Positions 41,832 to 50,105 of a stretch of DNA of 64,000 bases are shown one piece after another. A program made the position numbers and the translations under genes. This stretch comes from Candidatus Omnitrophota bacterium (GTDB lineage: Bacteria; CAIJMQ01): positions 62,001 through 126,000 of the forward strand of contig JAHJCU010000008.1 in assembly GCA_018812925.1 (NCBI GenBank), read 5' to 3'. Positions within the stretch are counted from its first letter, which is position 1. Each line of letters begins with the position of its first letter. The notes beneath the pieces were generated by a model. The model had not been told where the DNA came from and did not search any database. It worked only from the letters and a program-made list of their open reading frames with translations.

Positions 41832-43084
41832 ATATAAAAACTGAAATTCTGAAAATAGCTAAAGAGGCGAAAAAAGCTTCGTATAAGCTGGCTATGGCTT
41901 CTACCAAAGATAAGAATAAAGCTTTGGAGAAAATGGCTGATGGACTGTTAAAAGAAAAAGACGCCATTATCAAGGTTAACAAACAAGATGTAGCAAATGC
42001 CAAAAAGAAAGGACTTTCGTCCGCACTTATTGACCGGCTCACTCTTAATGAAGAAAGAATTGAGAAGATGGCATCCGATATAAGAGACATCGTTAAACTT
42101 GAAGACCCAGTTGGCGTTATTATAAAAACTTGGGAAAGACCAAACGGCCTTAAGATAAGCAAAAAAAGAGTTCCGATTGGTGTAATTGGGATAATATATG
42201 AATCAAGACCGAATGTTACAAGTGATGCTGCAACGCTGTGCTTAAAAGCAGGCAATGCCGTAATTCTAAGAGGCGGTAGTGAATCTTTTAATTCTAATAA
42301 AAAGATAGCGGAAATACTGAGGTTATCATTGAAAGGAACAGCAATACCCGAAGAAGCTATTCAGTTTATCCCGACAATAGACAGAAAAGCTGTAGATGAA
42401 CTTCTTAAACTAAACGCTCATATAGACCTCATAATTCCAAGAGGCGGCGAAGAATTAATAAGAAAAGTTACGGAAAATTCCTACATTCCGGTAATCAAAC
42501 ATTATAAAGGTGTATGCCACGTATATGTTGACAGATTCGCCAACTTAAAAATGGCAGAAGATATATGCTTTAATGCTAAAGTACAAAGACCGAGCGTATG
42601 CAACGCTATGGAAACAATGCTTGTTGATGAGAAAATTGCCAAAGAATTTTTGCCGTCGATGTTCAAGAAATTCAAGTCAGCAGGAGTTGAGATTAGAGGA
42701 TGCGCTAAGACAAGAAAAATAGTTAAAGGCATAAAATCCGCAAACGAATCCGACTGGTATGCAGAATATCTTGACCTTATTCTTGCTGTTAAAATAATTC
42801 CGGGGGTAGATGACGCGATTGAACACATCAATACTTACGGCACGCATCTTTCGGATTCTATAGTAACAGAAGATTACTCGAAATCAATGAAATTCCTGAA
42901 TGAAGTGGATTCTGCTTGCGTATATGTAAATGCTTCCACAAGATTTACCGACGGCGGCGAGTTTGGTCTCGGCGCAGAGATTGGTATATCAACCGATAAA
43001 ATCCATGCGCGCGGCCCGATGGGGCTTGAGGAACTTACGACTTATAAGTATATCGTGTTTGGCGATGGACAAGTAAGGAAATAA
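41828..43084 (+). CDS. proA: Gamma-glutamyl phosphate reductase
   Basis: Second step of proline synthesis, NADPH-dependent. 418 residues of the aldehyde-dehydrogenase fold: YESRPNVTSDAATLCLKAGN, ILRGGSESFNSN, LIIPRGGEELIR, VCHVYVDRFANLKMAEDICF, the catalytic Cys in QRPSVCNAMETMLV, and C-terminal STRFTDGGEFGLGAEIGIST. Start ATG overlaps the preceding unknown gene by 4 bp (ATGA). Normally adjacent to proB; here 3.2 kb apart with a duplicated proA 5' fragment near proB. A terminator follows. Confidence 0.96.
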   Translation: MNIKTEILKIAKEAKKASYKLAMASTKDKNKALEKMADGLLKEKDAIIKVNKQDVANAKKKGLSSALIDRLTLNEERIEKMASDIRDIVKLEDPVGVIIKTWERPNGLKISKKRVPIGVIGIIYESRPNVTSDAATLCLKAGNAVILRGGSESFNSNKKIAEILRLSLKGTAIPEEAIQFIPTIDRKAVDELLKLNAHIDLIIPRGGEELIRKVTENSYIPVIKHYKGVCHVYVDRFANLKMAEDICFNAKVQRPSVCNAMETMLVDEKIAKEFLPSMFKKFKSAGVEIRGCAKTRKIVKGIKSANESDWYAEYLDLILAVKIIPGVDDAIEHINTYGTHLSDSIVTEDYSKSMKFLNEVDSACVYVNASTRFTDGGEFGLGAEIGISTDKIHARGPMGLEELTTYKYIVFGDGQVRK

Positions 43085-43085
43085 C

Positions 43086-43165
43086 CGATTCTAGATACTT
43101 GATGCTGGATACTAGTAGAAACATAATAAAAAAGTTTTAACTAGAATCAAGAATCTAGTATCCTT
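43086..43165. repeat. Heptamer array, GATxCTA family
   Basis: GATTCTA, GATACTT, GATGCTG, GATACTA at 7 bp, AT-rich spacer, then TAGAATC, AAGAATC, TAGTATC at 7 bp. Same family as at 34156-34257 and 45840-45928. Confidence 0.8.
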
Positions 43166-43171
43166 TTTTTT
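43107..43171 (+). terminator. Intrinsic terminator after proA, made by the heptamer array
   Basis: GGATACTAG (43107-43115) pairs perfectly with CTAGTATCC (43155-43163), followed at once by eight T. The loop is long (39 nt) but holds further complementary heptamers. Confidence 0.65.
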
Positions 43172-43185
43172 AGGTAACCAAATCC

Positions 43186-44286
43186 ATGAAAAAATTAATT
43201 CTGCCCACGCACCAGTATCACCATTACCACAATGGCAAACGATGTGGGGTTTCGCCACAATATAAAACAACACATAAAAAAACACTGTGTATCTTAAACC
43301 TTGTGGCTACACTTTTACTGCTTCCTATCATCCTATTAGGATTTGGATTCTCTAAAAAGACATATCTTCTTATGGGAACTTTTGTGGAAATAACTCTTCC
43401 GCAGAAAAACAACAAAGTCATCAATGAAACCTTAGAAGCAATGCATGCACTGGAAGATGAGCTAAGCATTTATAATAAGGAAAGCCAAATAAACCGCATA
43501 AATTCTCTGAAAAAAGACAACCTGCAGAAAACTTCTCCCGAAGTTTATGAAGTTATCCAAAAAGCCATTTATTTCAGTAAACTGACAAACGGCGCCTTTG
43601 ACATAACGGTTTCCCCTCTTCTTAAACTCTGGGATTTTGAAGGAGGAGAATTAAAAGAAATACCATCACAGGAAAAAATAGACGAAGCGCTAAGAAATAT
43701 CGGCTGGCAAAACCTAATATTTACTAAAGACGGGAAAATTGGTTTTGCAAAAGATAATATGAGCATAAACCTCGGCGGAATTGCAAAAGGGTATATTGTG
43801 GATAAGGCTATATCCTATTTAAATGCAAAAGGAATAAAATCAGCACTCATAAATGCGGGAGGAGATGTTTATTGTCTCGGCGAAAAAGAAAATGGGGAAT
43901 CTTGGAATGTCGGCATACGTCATCCAAGAAAAAAGAAGGGAGTTATAGGAATATTAAAACTAAAAAATAAAGCAGTAGCCACTTCAGGCGATTACGAAAA
44001 ATTTTTCACTTTGAAAGGAAAAAAGTTTTGTCATATAATTAACCCTCAAACTGGCTATCCTGTAGATAGCGCCATAATTCAAGTCACAGTAGTTGCGGAA
44101 ACTTGCATCGATGCAGACGCGTTGGCAACGGCTTTAATGGTTATGGGAAAAGAAAAAGGAATAGAATTGATAGAAAAACTCGCCAATACCGAGGTCGTTA
44201 TAATAGAGGAAAAGGAAGGAAAACTCGATATAAGTTATACTAAAGGGTTGGAAGAAATTATTGAAATAAACAAGGGTAATTGGTAA
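43186..44286 (+). CDS. apbE: FAD:protein FMN transferase
   Basis: ApbE attaches FMN covalently to Thr residues of RnfG/RnfD or NqrB/C-type proteins in the periplasm. 366 residues: one N-terminal hydrophobic helix (about 36-55), YLLMGTFVEITLP, SIYNKESQINRIN, GAFDITVSPLLKLWDF, NLGGIAKGYIVDKA, ALINAGGDVYCLGE, HIINPQTGYPVDS and ADALATALMVMG. About 30 residues before the helix (with HQYHHYHNGKRCGVSPQYK) look foreign and contain the inverted repeat TGTGG...CCACA at DNA level. The last residues KGNW are encoded by a heptamer array. Placement before rnfC fits its role. Confidence 0.93.
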   Translation: MKKLILPTHQYHHYHNGKRCGVSPQYKTTHKKTLCILNLVATLLLLPIILLGFGFSKKTYLLMGTFVEITLPQKNNKVINETLEAMHALEDELSIYNKESQINRINSLKKDNLQKTSPEVYEVIQKAIYFSKLTNGAFDITVSPLLKLWDFEGGELKEIPSQEKIDEALRNIGWQNLIFTKDGKIGFAKDNMSINLGGIAKGYIVDKAISYLNAKGIKSALINAGGDVYCLGEKENGESWNVGIRHPRKKKGVIGILKLKNKAVATSGDYEKFFTLKGKKFCHIINPQTGYPVDSAIIQVTVVAETCIDADALATALMVMGKEKGIELIEKLANTEVVIIEEKEGKLDISYTKGLEEIIEINKGNW

Positions 44287-44476
44287 CTTGTAAATTGCCC
44301 CGTGGAATCTACAAGATTCCCGGGACCAAAGTCCTTGAGATTGCTCAGCAATCTCTAAGGGTAATCCGTAATTTTTCTATTGTTAGTTATTTGTTTATTA
44401 CTATTTATGAATTACTGATTACTGTTTACGATTCTTGAATTACCATTTACCAATTACTATTTACGCTTTACGATAA
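44276..44476. repeat. Heptamer array, GTAA/TTAC family, interrupted by a module
   Basis: GGTAATTGGTAACTTGTAAA (7-bp GTAA steps) starts within the last codons of apbE. After the two-hairpin module GTAATCCGTAAT resumes, and TTAC/TTTAC words at mostly 7-bp steps fill the right arm (GAATTAC, GATTACT, TTACCAT, TTACCAA, TTACGCT, TTACG). Runs to 6 bp before rnfC. Confidence 0.75.
44298..44361. repeat. CCCC-hairpin-GGGAC-hairpin-GGG module, copy 4
   Basis: CCCCGT, hairpin GGAATCT-ACA-AGATTCC, core GGGACCAAAGTCC, hairpin GAGATTGC-TCA-GCAATCTC, TAAGGG. Three differences from copy 3; two of them together lengthen the second stem by one C-G pair. Confidence 0.8.
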
Positions 44477-44481
44477 ATACT

Positions 44482-45783
44482 ATGTTTAAATTACGTCCTT
44501 TTATAGGCGGTGTTCATCCGCCGGAAAACAAACATTTAAGTTGTGATAAAGAAATAATACCCATTCCCGCGCCTGAAATATTGTTTTTTCCTTTAAGCCA
44601 ACATACAGGCGCACCGTGCCAGCCCGTAGTTCAAAAAGGCGACAAAGTAAAAAGAGGAACCTTAATAGGAACTTGTGAAAAACTTATATCAAGCCCTATT
44701 CATTCGTCTGTTTCGGGAACTGTAAAATCTATAGAGAATAGTTCGCATCCCGTAATCGGAAGATTTCAATCCATTGTAATAGAAAACGATAAACAGGATT
44801 TAACCGAAGAATCTATTTCTCCTAAAAAAAACACCGAGAATCTTTCGGCAGATGAAATAATAAAAATCGTAAGAGATGCCGGCATAGTCGGACTCGGAGG
44901 CGCGGCATTTCCCACACACGTTAAGTTGTCCCCGCCAAAAGAAAAGGTTATCAAAACCTTCATAGCAAACGGTGCTGAATGCGAACCATATTTAACCTGC
45001 GACCAACGCCTTATGCAGGAAATGGGGAAAGAAATAGTCGAAGGCATCAAGTTAGTAAGAAAGATTCTAAACTCCGAAAGATGCATTATTGCAATAGAAA
45101 ACAATAAACCTGACGCAATAGAACAGATAAAAGAATTAACTCGAAACGAGAATATAGAAGTAATAGCCATAAAAGTGAAATATCCTCAAGGCGGAGAAAA
45201 ACAACTTATTAAGACGGTTTTAGGCAAAGAAGTCCCGTCGGGTGGACTACCTATGGATGTGGGTGTTGTAGTTCATAATGTCGGAACTCTGTTGGCTATT
45301 TACGAAGCTGTTAACTTTGGTAAACCATTATATGAAAGGGCAATAACCGTAACAGGCGCAGTAAAAAATCCAGGCAATTATTTAGTTAGAATTGGAACAC
45401 CCGTAAAAGATATTCTTGATTTCTGCCAAGTAGATTGGGATAACATAGGTAAAATAATTTTAGGCGGGCCAATGATGGGCATATCCCAACAAGACATCCA
45501 AACTCCCATAATAAAAGGAACAAGCGGAATACTTGTCCAAACTAAAGACGAAATAACGCAAGACGAAGAGTTTTCGTGCATAAGATGCGCAAAATGCATA
45601 GAAGTTTGCCCCGCATATCTTCTTCCCACACAGATTGCAAAAGTGGTAAAAGCCGAAAAATGGGAAAGATTAAGCCAGTTACATATAAAAGATTGTATAG
45701 AATGCGGTTGCTGCACTTATGTATGTCCTTCCAAAATCCCCCTAGTTCAATATATTAAATTAGGAAAAATCAAGACAAAATAA
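44482..45783 (+). CDS. rnfC: Rnf electron-transport complex subunit C
   Basis: RnfC is the NADH-binding peripheral subunit of the ion-pumping ferredoxin:NAD oxidoreductase. 433 residues: Rnf barrel at the N-terminus (HTGAPCQPVVQKGDKVKRG), NADH/FMN domain with GLGGAAFPTHVKL and FIANGAECEPYLTCD, SLBB-like region, and two C-terminal [4Fe-4S] sites, CIRCAKCIEVCP and CIECGCCTYVCPSK. No other rnf subunit follows; ribD does. The remaining subunits would have to lie elsewhere. Neighbouring apbE supplies FMN to RnfG/RnfD in known systems. Confidence 0.93.
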   Translation: MFKLRPFIGGVHPPENKHLSCDKEIIPIPAPEILFFPLSQHTGAPCQPVVQKGDKVKRGTLIGTCEKLISSPIHSSVSGTVKSIENSSHPVIGRFQSIVIENDKQDLTEESISPKKNTENLSADEIIKIVRDAGIVGLGGAAFPTHVKLSPPKEKVIKTFIANGAECEPYLTCDQRLMQEMGKEIVEGIKLVRKILNSERCIIAIENNKPDAIEQIKELTRNENIEVIAIKVKYPQGGEKQLIKTVLGKEVPSGGLPMDVGVVVHNVGTLLAIYEAVNFGKPLYERAITVTGAVKNPGNYLVRIGTPVKDILDFCQVDWDNIGKIILGGPMMGISQQDIQTPIIKGTSGILVQTKDEITQDEEFSCIRCAKCIEVCPAYLLPTQIAKVVKAEKWERLSQLHIKDCIECGCCTYVCPSKIPLVQYIKLGKIKTK

Positions 45784-45839
45784 TCCCCTATCCACTTCTT
45801 TTGATGTTTAACGAGTTTTTAGATAAACTTATAAATAAT

Positions 45840-45928
45840 AAACCGATTCTAGATGATAGATACTCGTAGAAACAAATAATTTATTAACAAGCATCAAGAA
45901 TCTAGAATCAAGTATCTAGTATTCTATT
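45840..45928. repeat. Heptamer array, GATxCTA family
   Basis: GATTCTA, GATGATA, GATACTC, spacer, AAGCATC, AAGAATC, TAGAATC, AAGTATC, TAGTATT at 7 bp. Fills the rnfC-ribD gap. I looked for an FMN riboswitch here and found none. Confidence 0.8.
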
Positions 45929-45945
45929 TTCAAATTCCAGATTAT

Positions 45946-47088
45946 ATGAAGAATAAAACGGACACCAAATTCATTAAAGAGGCATTGGCTCTCGCAGTAA
46001 AAGCCGAAGGGCTCACGTCCCCCAATCCTTTGGTCGGCGCTGTTATCGTAAAGGGGAACAAAATTATCGGAAGAGGTTATCATAAAAGAGCAGGTTCTAA
46101 GCACGCTGAAATCCTTGCCCTTGAATCAGCAGGAAAGCCTGCCCACCAGCCCGCTACGAAGCTGGCAGGCAACCGAAAGGCAGGCGGGAAAACAAAAGGA
46201 GCTACTCTGTATATCAACCTTGAGCCATGCGCTCATTACGGTAAAACACCGCCCTGCGCTCCCGAAATAATAAAAGCAGGTATAAAAAGAGTTGTAATAG
46301 CTATGCCGGACCCAAATCCTTTGGTCAATGGTAAGGGGATAAAGAAACTTAAATCCGAAGGGATAGATGTACAAGTCGGTATCCTTGAACAGGATGCTAG
46401 AAAAATAAACGAAACATATATCAAATATATGACTAAAAAAATGCCGTTTGTAGTTTTGAAATGGGCTATGAGCTTAGACGGTAAAATAGCCACTCGTAAA
46501 GGCAATTCAAAATGGATTTCAGGGAAGGCTTCCAGAGAATTCACACAAAAATTAAGAGGTAAATTCGATGCGGTTCTAATAGGGATAGAAACACTTCTTA
46601 AAGATAACCCTCAACTTAACACTCACGGTTTGGAAATAAAAGAACCAAAAAGAATAATTATTGACAGTAAAGGAAGAATCCCTTTGGATTGCAATCTGTT
46701 AAAAACTAAAGGTGGACAGATTATAATTACCACAACAGATAAAATAAGCAAAAAGAAAATAAGAGATTTGAAGGAAAAAGGAGCAGAGATTATAGTTATT
46801 TCTTCAAAAGAAGGCAGAGTCGACTTAAAGAAACTTATGATAGAATTAGCCAAACGAGAAATTACATCTATATTGGTTGAAGGCGGCGGAACAATAAATG
46901 CTTCATTTATAGAAAATGCCTTGGCAGATAAATTTGTGGCATTTTTATCTCCTATGATAATCGGCGGTAAAAACGCAATTTCCCCTGTAGAAGGAAAAGG
47001 AATAGAAAAAATAGCCAATGCTGTAAGAATCCGCGACTTATCTATAAGGAAAATGGGAGAAGATGTAGTAATGGAAGGATATTTATAA
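45946..47088 (+). CDS. ribD: Riboflavin-specific deaminase/reductase with in-frame repeat insertion
   Basis: Bifunctional second and third steps of riboflavin synthesis. 380 residues. Deaminase domain (1-150): SPNPLVGAVIVK, zinc-site KHAEILALESAG, then LEPCAHYGKTPPCAP with the two zinc cysteines. Reductase domain: PFVVLKWAMSLDGKIATRKG, KFDAVLIGIETLLKDNP and LVEGGGTINASF. Between HAEILALESAG and TLYINLEPC about 17 extra residues occur (from KPAHQPATKLAG), encoded by a GC-rich palindrome; homologues have only a few residues here. The insertion is a surface loop between zinc ligands and may be tolerated. First gene of the rib cluster. Confidence 0.95.
   Translation: MKNKTDTKFIKEALALAVKAEGLTSPNPLVGAVIVKGNKIIGRGYHKRAGSKHAEILALESAGKPAHQPATKLAGNRKAGGKTKGATLYINLEPCAHYGKTPPCAPEIIKAGIKRVVIAMPDPNPLVNGKGIKKLKSEGIDVQVGILEQDARKINETYIKYMTKKMPFVVLKWAMSLDGKIATRKGNSKWISGKASREFTQKLRGKFDAVLIGIETLLKDNPQLNTHGLEIKEPKRIIIDSKGRIPLDCNLLKTKGGQIIITTTDKISKKKIRDLKEKGAEIIVISSKEGRVDLKKLMIELAKREITSILVEGGGTINASFIENALADKFVAFLSPMIIGGKNAISPVEGKGIEKIANAVRIRDLSIRKMGEDVVMEGYL
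46138..46188. repeat. GC-rich palindrome inserted in frame in ribD
   Basis: CCTGCC-CACCAGCCCGC, TACGAA, GCTGGCAGG, CAACCGAAAGG and CAGGCGGG: a nested or partly doubled copy of the CCTGCCCGC...GCAGGCGGG palindrome, 51 bp or 17 codons, at residues about 65-81. Confidence 0.75.
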
Positions 47089-47095
47089 ATCGTCA

Positions 47096-47173
47096 GAAAA
47101 ATAACGGTTATAGGTTATCGGTTATCGTAAAAAAACGAAAACCGAATACCGAAAACCGCTAACCGATTAGTTG
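47096..47173. repeat. Heptamer array, GGTTAT/AACCG family
   Basis: GGTTATA, GGTTATC, GGTTATC at 7 bp, A-rich centre, then AAAACCG, AATACCG, AAAACCG, CTAACCG at 7 bp. Lies between ribD and ribE, which would otherwise be one operon. Confidence 0.8.
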
Positions 47174-47177
47174 AAAC

Positions 47178-47810
47178 ATGTTCACCGGAATAATTGAAGA
47201 AATAGGTAAAATATCTAAAATAGAAAAGAGCGGCAATGTTTGGACCTTTACCGTTAACGCGCCCAAGATATGCAAAGACGGTAAAAACGGTGACAGCATA
47301 TCCGTTGACGGAGTTTGTCTTTCCGTAACGGATATACAAAAGAACACGTTCAAAGTGCAAGCTATACGCGAAACATTAGAAAAAACTACGCTTTTAAGTT
47401 TTAAAGAAAACAGGAGCGTAAACCTTGAAAGAGCGGTAAAACCTACAGACAGATTGGGAGGACATATTCTCACAGGACATATTGACGCGATAGGAGAAAT
47501 AATTGAAAAAAGCAAAGGGGAAACTTTTAGTTTGAGAATAGAATCTCCCCTACCCCTAATGAAATATATAGTCCCAAACGGCTCTATAGGAGTCGACGGA
47601 ATAAGCTTAACCATAAAAGAAGTAGAGACTTCTTCGTTCAAAATTACTATAATTCCATATACAACATCTTTTGCTACGATAGGAATAAAAAAGATAAACG
47701 ATAAAGTAAACCTCGAAGTAGATATACTGGCAAGATATGTAGAAAAGGCCATATCTGAGAAAAGAGAAATAATTACATCTGAATTTCTAAAAGAAAAAGG
47801 ATTTCTATGA
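47178..47810 (+). CDS. ribE: Riboflavin synthase, alpha subunit type
   Basis: Dismutates two lumazine molecules to riboflavin. 210 residues with the duplicated lumazine-binding barrel: MFTGIIEEIGKI start, DSISVDGVCLSV in the first half and GSIGVDGISLTI in the second, and GHILTGHIDAIG. Length fits. Its stop overlaps ribBA by 4 bp (ATGA), indicating coupling. Also called ribC in some nomenclature. Confidence 0.95.
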   Translation: MFTGIIEEIGKISKIEKSGNVWTFTVNAPKICKDGKNGDSISVDGVCLSVTDIQKNTFKVQAIRETLEKTTLLSFKENRSVNLERAVKPTDRLGGHILTGHIDAIGEIIEKSKGETFSLRIESPLPLMKYIVPNGSIGVDGISLTIKEVETSSFKITIIPYTTSFATIGIKKINDKVNLEVDILARYVEKAISEKREIITSEFLKEKGFL

Positions 47811-49015
47811 AATTTACAAAGGTTAAAGACGCGGCAGAGCAACTCAAAAAAGGCAACTTCGTTATCATTGTAGATGATGAGGACAGAGAAAATGAAGGAG
47901 ACCTTATAATAGCCGCAGAGTTTGCGACAGCTGAAAAGATAAATTTCATGACAAAGTACGGCAGAGGTATGATATGCATGCCAATAACAAAACAGAGGGC
48001 GACAGAGCTGAATCTGCACCAGATGGTTCCAGAAGACAAGAACACAGAAGTCACCCGGTGTAAGTTTACTGTTTCTGTTGATGCAAAAAAAGATACAACT
48101 ACAGGCATATCTGCACATGACAGAGCAACAACTATAAAAACAATTCTAAATCCAAAAACAAAACCGGATGACCTTGCAAGACCCGGACATATATTCCCTC
48201 TTCAAGCAGAAGATGGAGGAGTTCTAAAAAGAGCAGGCCATACAGAAGCAACAATTGACCTTGCCAAACTACTCGGGCTTAAACCAGCAGGGGTTTTGTG
48301 CGAAATTATGAACGACAATGGCACAATGGCGCGCCTGCCACAGCTTCAGAAATTTTCCGAACAATTTAATATTCCATTATGCACAATAAAAGATTTAATA
48401 GCATTCAGAATAAAGGAAGAAAAATTAATAAAAGAAGTGCTTACGACTAATCTGCCGACACCACATGGAGACTTTAAACTTGTCCTTTATGAATCTCTCA
48501 TTAATCAGGAAAATTATCTTGCACTTATAAAAGGAGATGTAAAAGGCAAACAAGATGTTCTTGTAAGAGTTCACTCACAGTGTCTTACAGGAGACGTTTT
48601 TGAGTCATTAAGATGCGATTGTGGCAACCAACTTCGAGATGCTCTGACAATGATATCCAAAGAAGGCAAAGGCGTTTTACTTTATATGCCGCAGGAAGGA
48701 AGAGGTATAGGATTAGCCAACAAATTAAAAGCCTATGTTCTGCAGGATAAAGGAAGAGATACAGTAGAAGCAAATGAAGATTTGGGTTTTAAAGACGATT
48801 TAAGAGATTATGGTATGGGTGCGCAAGTTCTGGTAGACTTGGGGCTTTCTACTATAAGACTCTTAACAAATAACCCGAAGAAAATTGTGGGTTTACAGGG
48901 GTATAAATTAAAAGTTACACAAAGAGTTCCAATAGAAACACCCATTAACAAACGCAATATTTCCTATCTCAAAACAAAAAAAGAAAAAATGGGACACTTA
49001 TTGAAAAAGATATAG
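47807..49015 (+). CDS. ribBA: RibBA: DHBP synthase / GTP cyclohydrolase II
   Basis: Makes both precursors of riboflavin from ribulose-5-phosphate and GTP. 402 residues. N-terminal DHBP synthase (1-200) with [39 protein letters not shown] and [10 protein letters not shown] plus [10 protein letters not shown]-terminal cyclohydrolase II with [18 protein letters not shown] (zinc Cys), [13 protein letters not shown] and [16 protein letters not shown]. Both active sites look complete. Coupled to ribE by overlap; ribH follows after 40 bp. Confidence 0.96.
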   Translation: MKFTKVKDAAEQLKKGNFVIIVDDEDRENEGDLIIAAEFATAEKINFMTKYGRGMICMPITKQRATELNLHQMVPEDKNTEVTRCKFTVSVDAKKDTTTGISAHDRATTIKTILNPKTKPDDLARPGHIFPLQAEDGGVLKRAGHTEATIDLAKLLGLKPAGVLCEIMNDNGTMARLPQLQKFSEQFNIPLCTIKDLIAFRIKEEKLIKEVLTTNLPTPHGDFKLVLYESLINQENYLALIKGDVKGKQDVLVRVHSQCLTGDVFESLRCDCGNQLRDALTMISKEGKGVLLYMPQEGRGIGLANKLKAYVLQDKGRDTVEANEDLGFKDDLRDYGMGAQVLVDLGLSTIRLLTNNPKKIVGLQGYKLKVTQRVPIETPINKRNISYLKTKKEKMGHLLKKI

Positions 49016-49055
49016 TAAAATAACTAAAAACGAGTATAAAAAAAGGGAGGTTAAA

Positions 49056-49523
49056 ATGATTAAAACATATAAAGCTGATTTAGTGGTTAAAGGTAAAAAA
49101 ATTGCTCTGATATGTTCTCGTTTCAACGAATTTATTACGGGCAAACTCCTTGACGGCGCAATAGACACACTTACACGACATGGCGCAAAAGAAAACGAGC
49201 TCGAAGTGTTTTGGGTCCCGGGTTCATTTGAAATCCCATATCTCGCCAGCAAACTTGCACAGAAGAAAAAATACGATGCGATTATCTGCTTAGGCACAGT
49301 AATAAAAGGTGACACATCACACTGGGAACACATAGCGAAAGAAGTGACTAAAGGCATAGCTCAAATTTCTCTTGCAACAGGTATACCTGTGATTTACGGA
49401 ATACTCACTCCTGATACACTCGAGCAGGCAATTGAAAGAGCAGGAACAAAATCTGGCAACAAAGGCAGAGACGCCGCATTAGCAGCTATTGAGATGGTTA
49501 ATTTGTTCGGACAGATAAAGTAA
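49056..49523 (+). CDS. ribH: 6,7-dimethyl-8-ribityllumazine synthase
   Basis: Condenses the two RibBA/RibD-derived precursors into lumazine, forming icosahedral shells in many bacteria. 155 residues: [55 protein letters not shown] with the catalytic His, [17 protein letters not shown] and [30 protein letters not shown] gives a strong ribosome site. Adjacent nusB is a common arrangement (ribH-nusB). Confidence 0.96.
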   Translation: MIKTYKADLVVKGKKIALICSRFNEFITGKLLDGAIDTLTRHGAKENELEVFWVPGSFEIPYLASKLAQKKKYDAIICLGTVIKGDTSHWEHIAKEVTKGIAQISLATGIPVIYGILTPDTLEQAIERAGTKSGNKGRDAALAAIEMVNLFGQIK

Positions 49524-49576
49524 AGCAGTTTTAAGTCATAAGTAATAAGTTTTAAGTAACTGATAAAAAACTGTTA
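49524..49576. repeat. Heptamer array, AAGT family, mostly one-armed
   Basis: AAGT at 7-bp steps four times (TTAAGTC, ATAAGTA, ATAAGTT, TTAAGTA), then ACTGATAAAAAACTG. Same family as 35531-35605. Between ribH and nusB. Confidence 0.65.
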
Positions 49577-49606
49577 ATAAACGGTCTTTGATTTGATGGG
49601 AAACAT

Positions 49607-50053
49607 ATGAGCTCAAGACGAAAAGCAAGAGAATTGGCTTTGAAGGTTCTTTATCAGAATGATTCTATGCCCCATGATGGGACAGAACCACTTTCTACTT
49701 GGAAAGACACATTCAAGTATCTGACTGATATTATGGATATTGATAAAGAAGAGAAGAAGTTTGCAAAAGAACTGGTAGAAGGAACTTTAAAAAACATTGA
49801 GTTGATTGATCCCAAAATCTCCGAATTTTCTAAACATTGGAAAATCTCGAGAATTTCCGTAGTTGACCGAAACATTATGCGTATTGCCTGTTACGAGATG
49901 CTATTTTCAGAAAAAGTCCCCCATGCAGTATCTATCGACGAAGCAATAGAGCTAAGCAAAAAATATTCTGCAACAGAAAGTAAATCATTCATAAACGGCG
50001 TTTTGGATGGGATATGTAAGGACTTACAAAAAAAATCAAAAATAAAAAATTAA
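49607..50053 (+). CDS. nusB: Transcription antitermination factor NusB
   Basis: RNA-binding helical protein of the rRNA antitermination complex. 148 residues: SSRRKARELALKVLYQND at the N-terminus, ELVEGTLKNIELID, SVVDRNIMRIACYEMLF, PHAVSIDEAIELSKKYS and SKSFINGVLDGI. The last residues KKSKIKN are encoded by an A-rich heptamer array that continues past the stop, so the tail is repeat-derived. Confidence 0.95.
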   Translation: MSSRRKARELALKVLYQNDSMPHDGTEPLSTWKDTFKYLTDIMDIDKEEKKFAKELVEGTLKNIELIDPKISEFSKHWKISRISVVDRNIMRIACYEMLFSEKVPHAVSIDEAIELSKKYSATESKSFINGVLDGICKDLQKKSKIKN

Positions 50054-50104
50054 AATGTAAAATGACAAATTAAAATTCAAAATTTTACATTTTGATATGT
50101 AATT
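50030..50104. repeat. Heptamer array, AAAAATx family, overlapping the nusB 3' end
   Basis: AAAAATC, AAAAATA, AAAAATT, then AAAATGT, AAAATGA, CAAATTA, AAATTCA, AAATTTT, ACATTTT at 7-bp steps with one slip. Ends 1 bp before mutS. Confidence 0.65.
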
Positions 50105-50105
50105 T

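Noticed and set aside
45784-45945. FMN riboswitch before ribD
   Set aside because: The gap is a heptamer array; the conserved RFN-element segments are absent.
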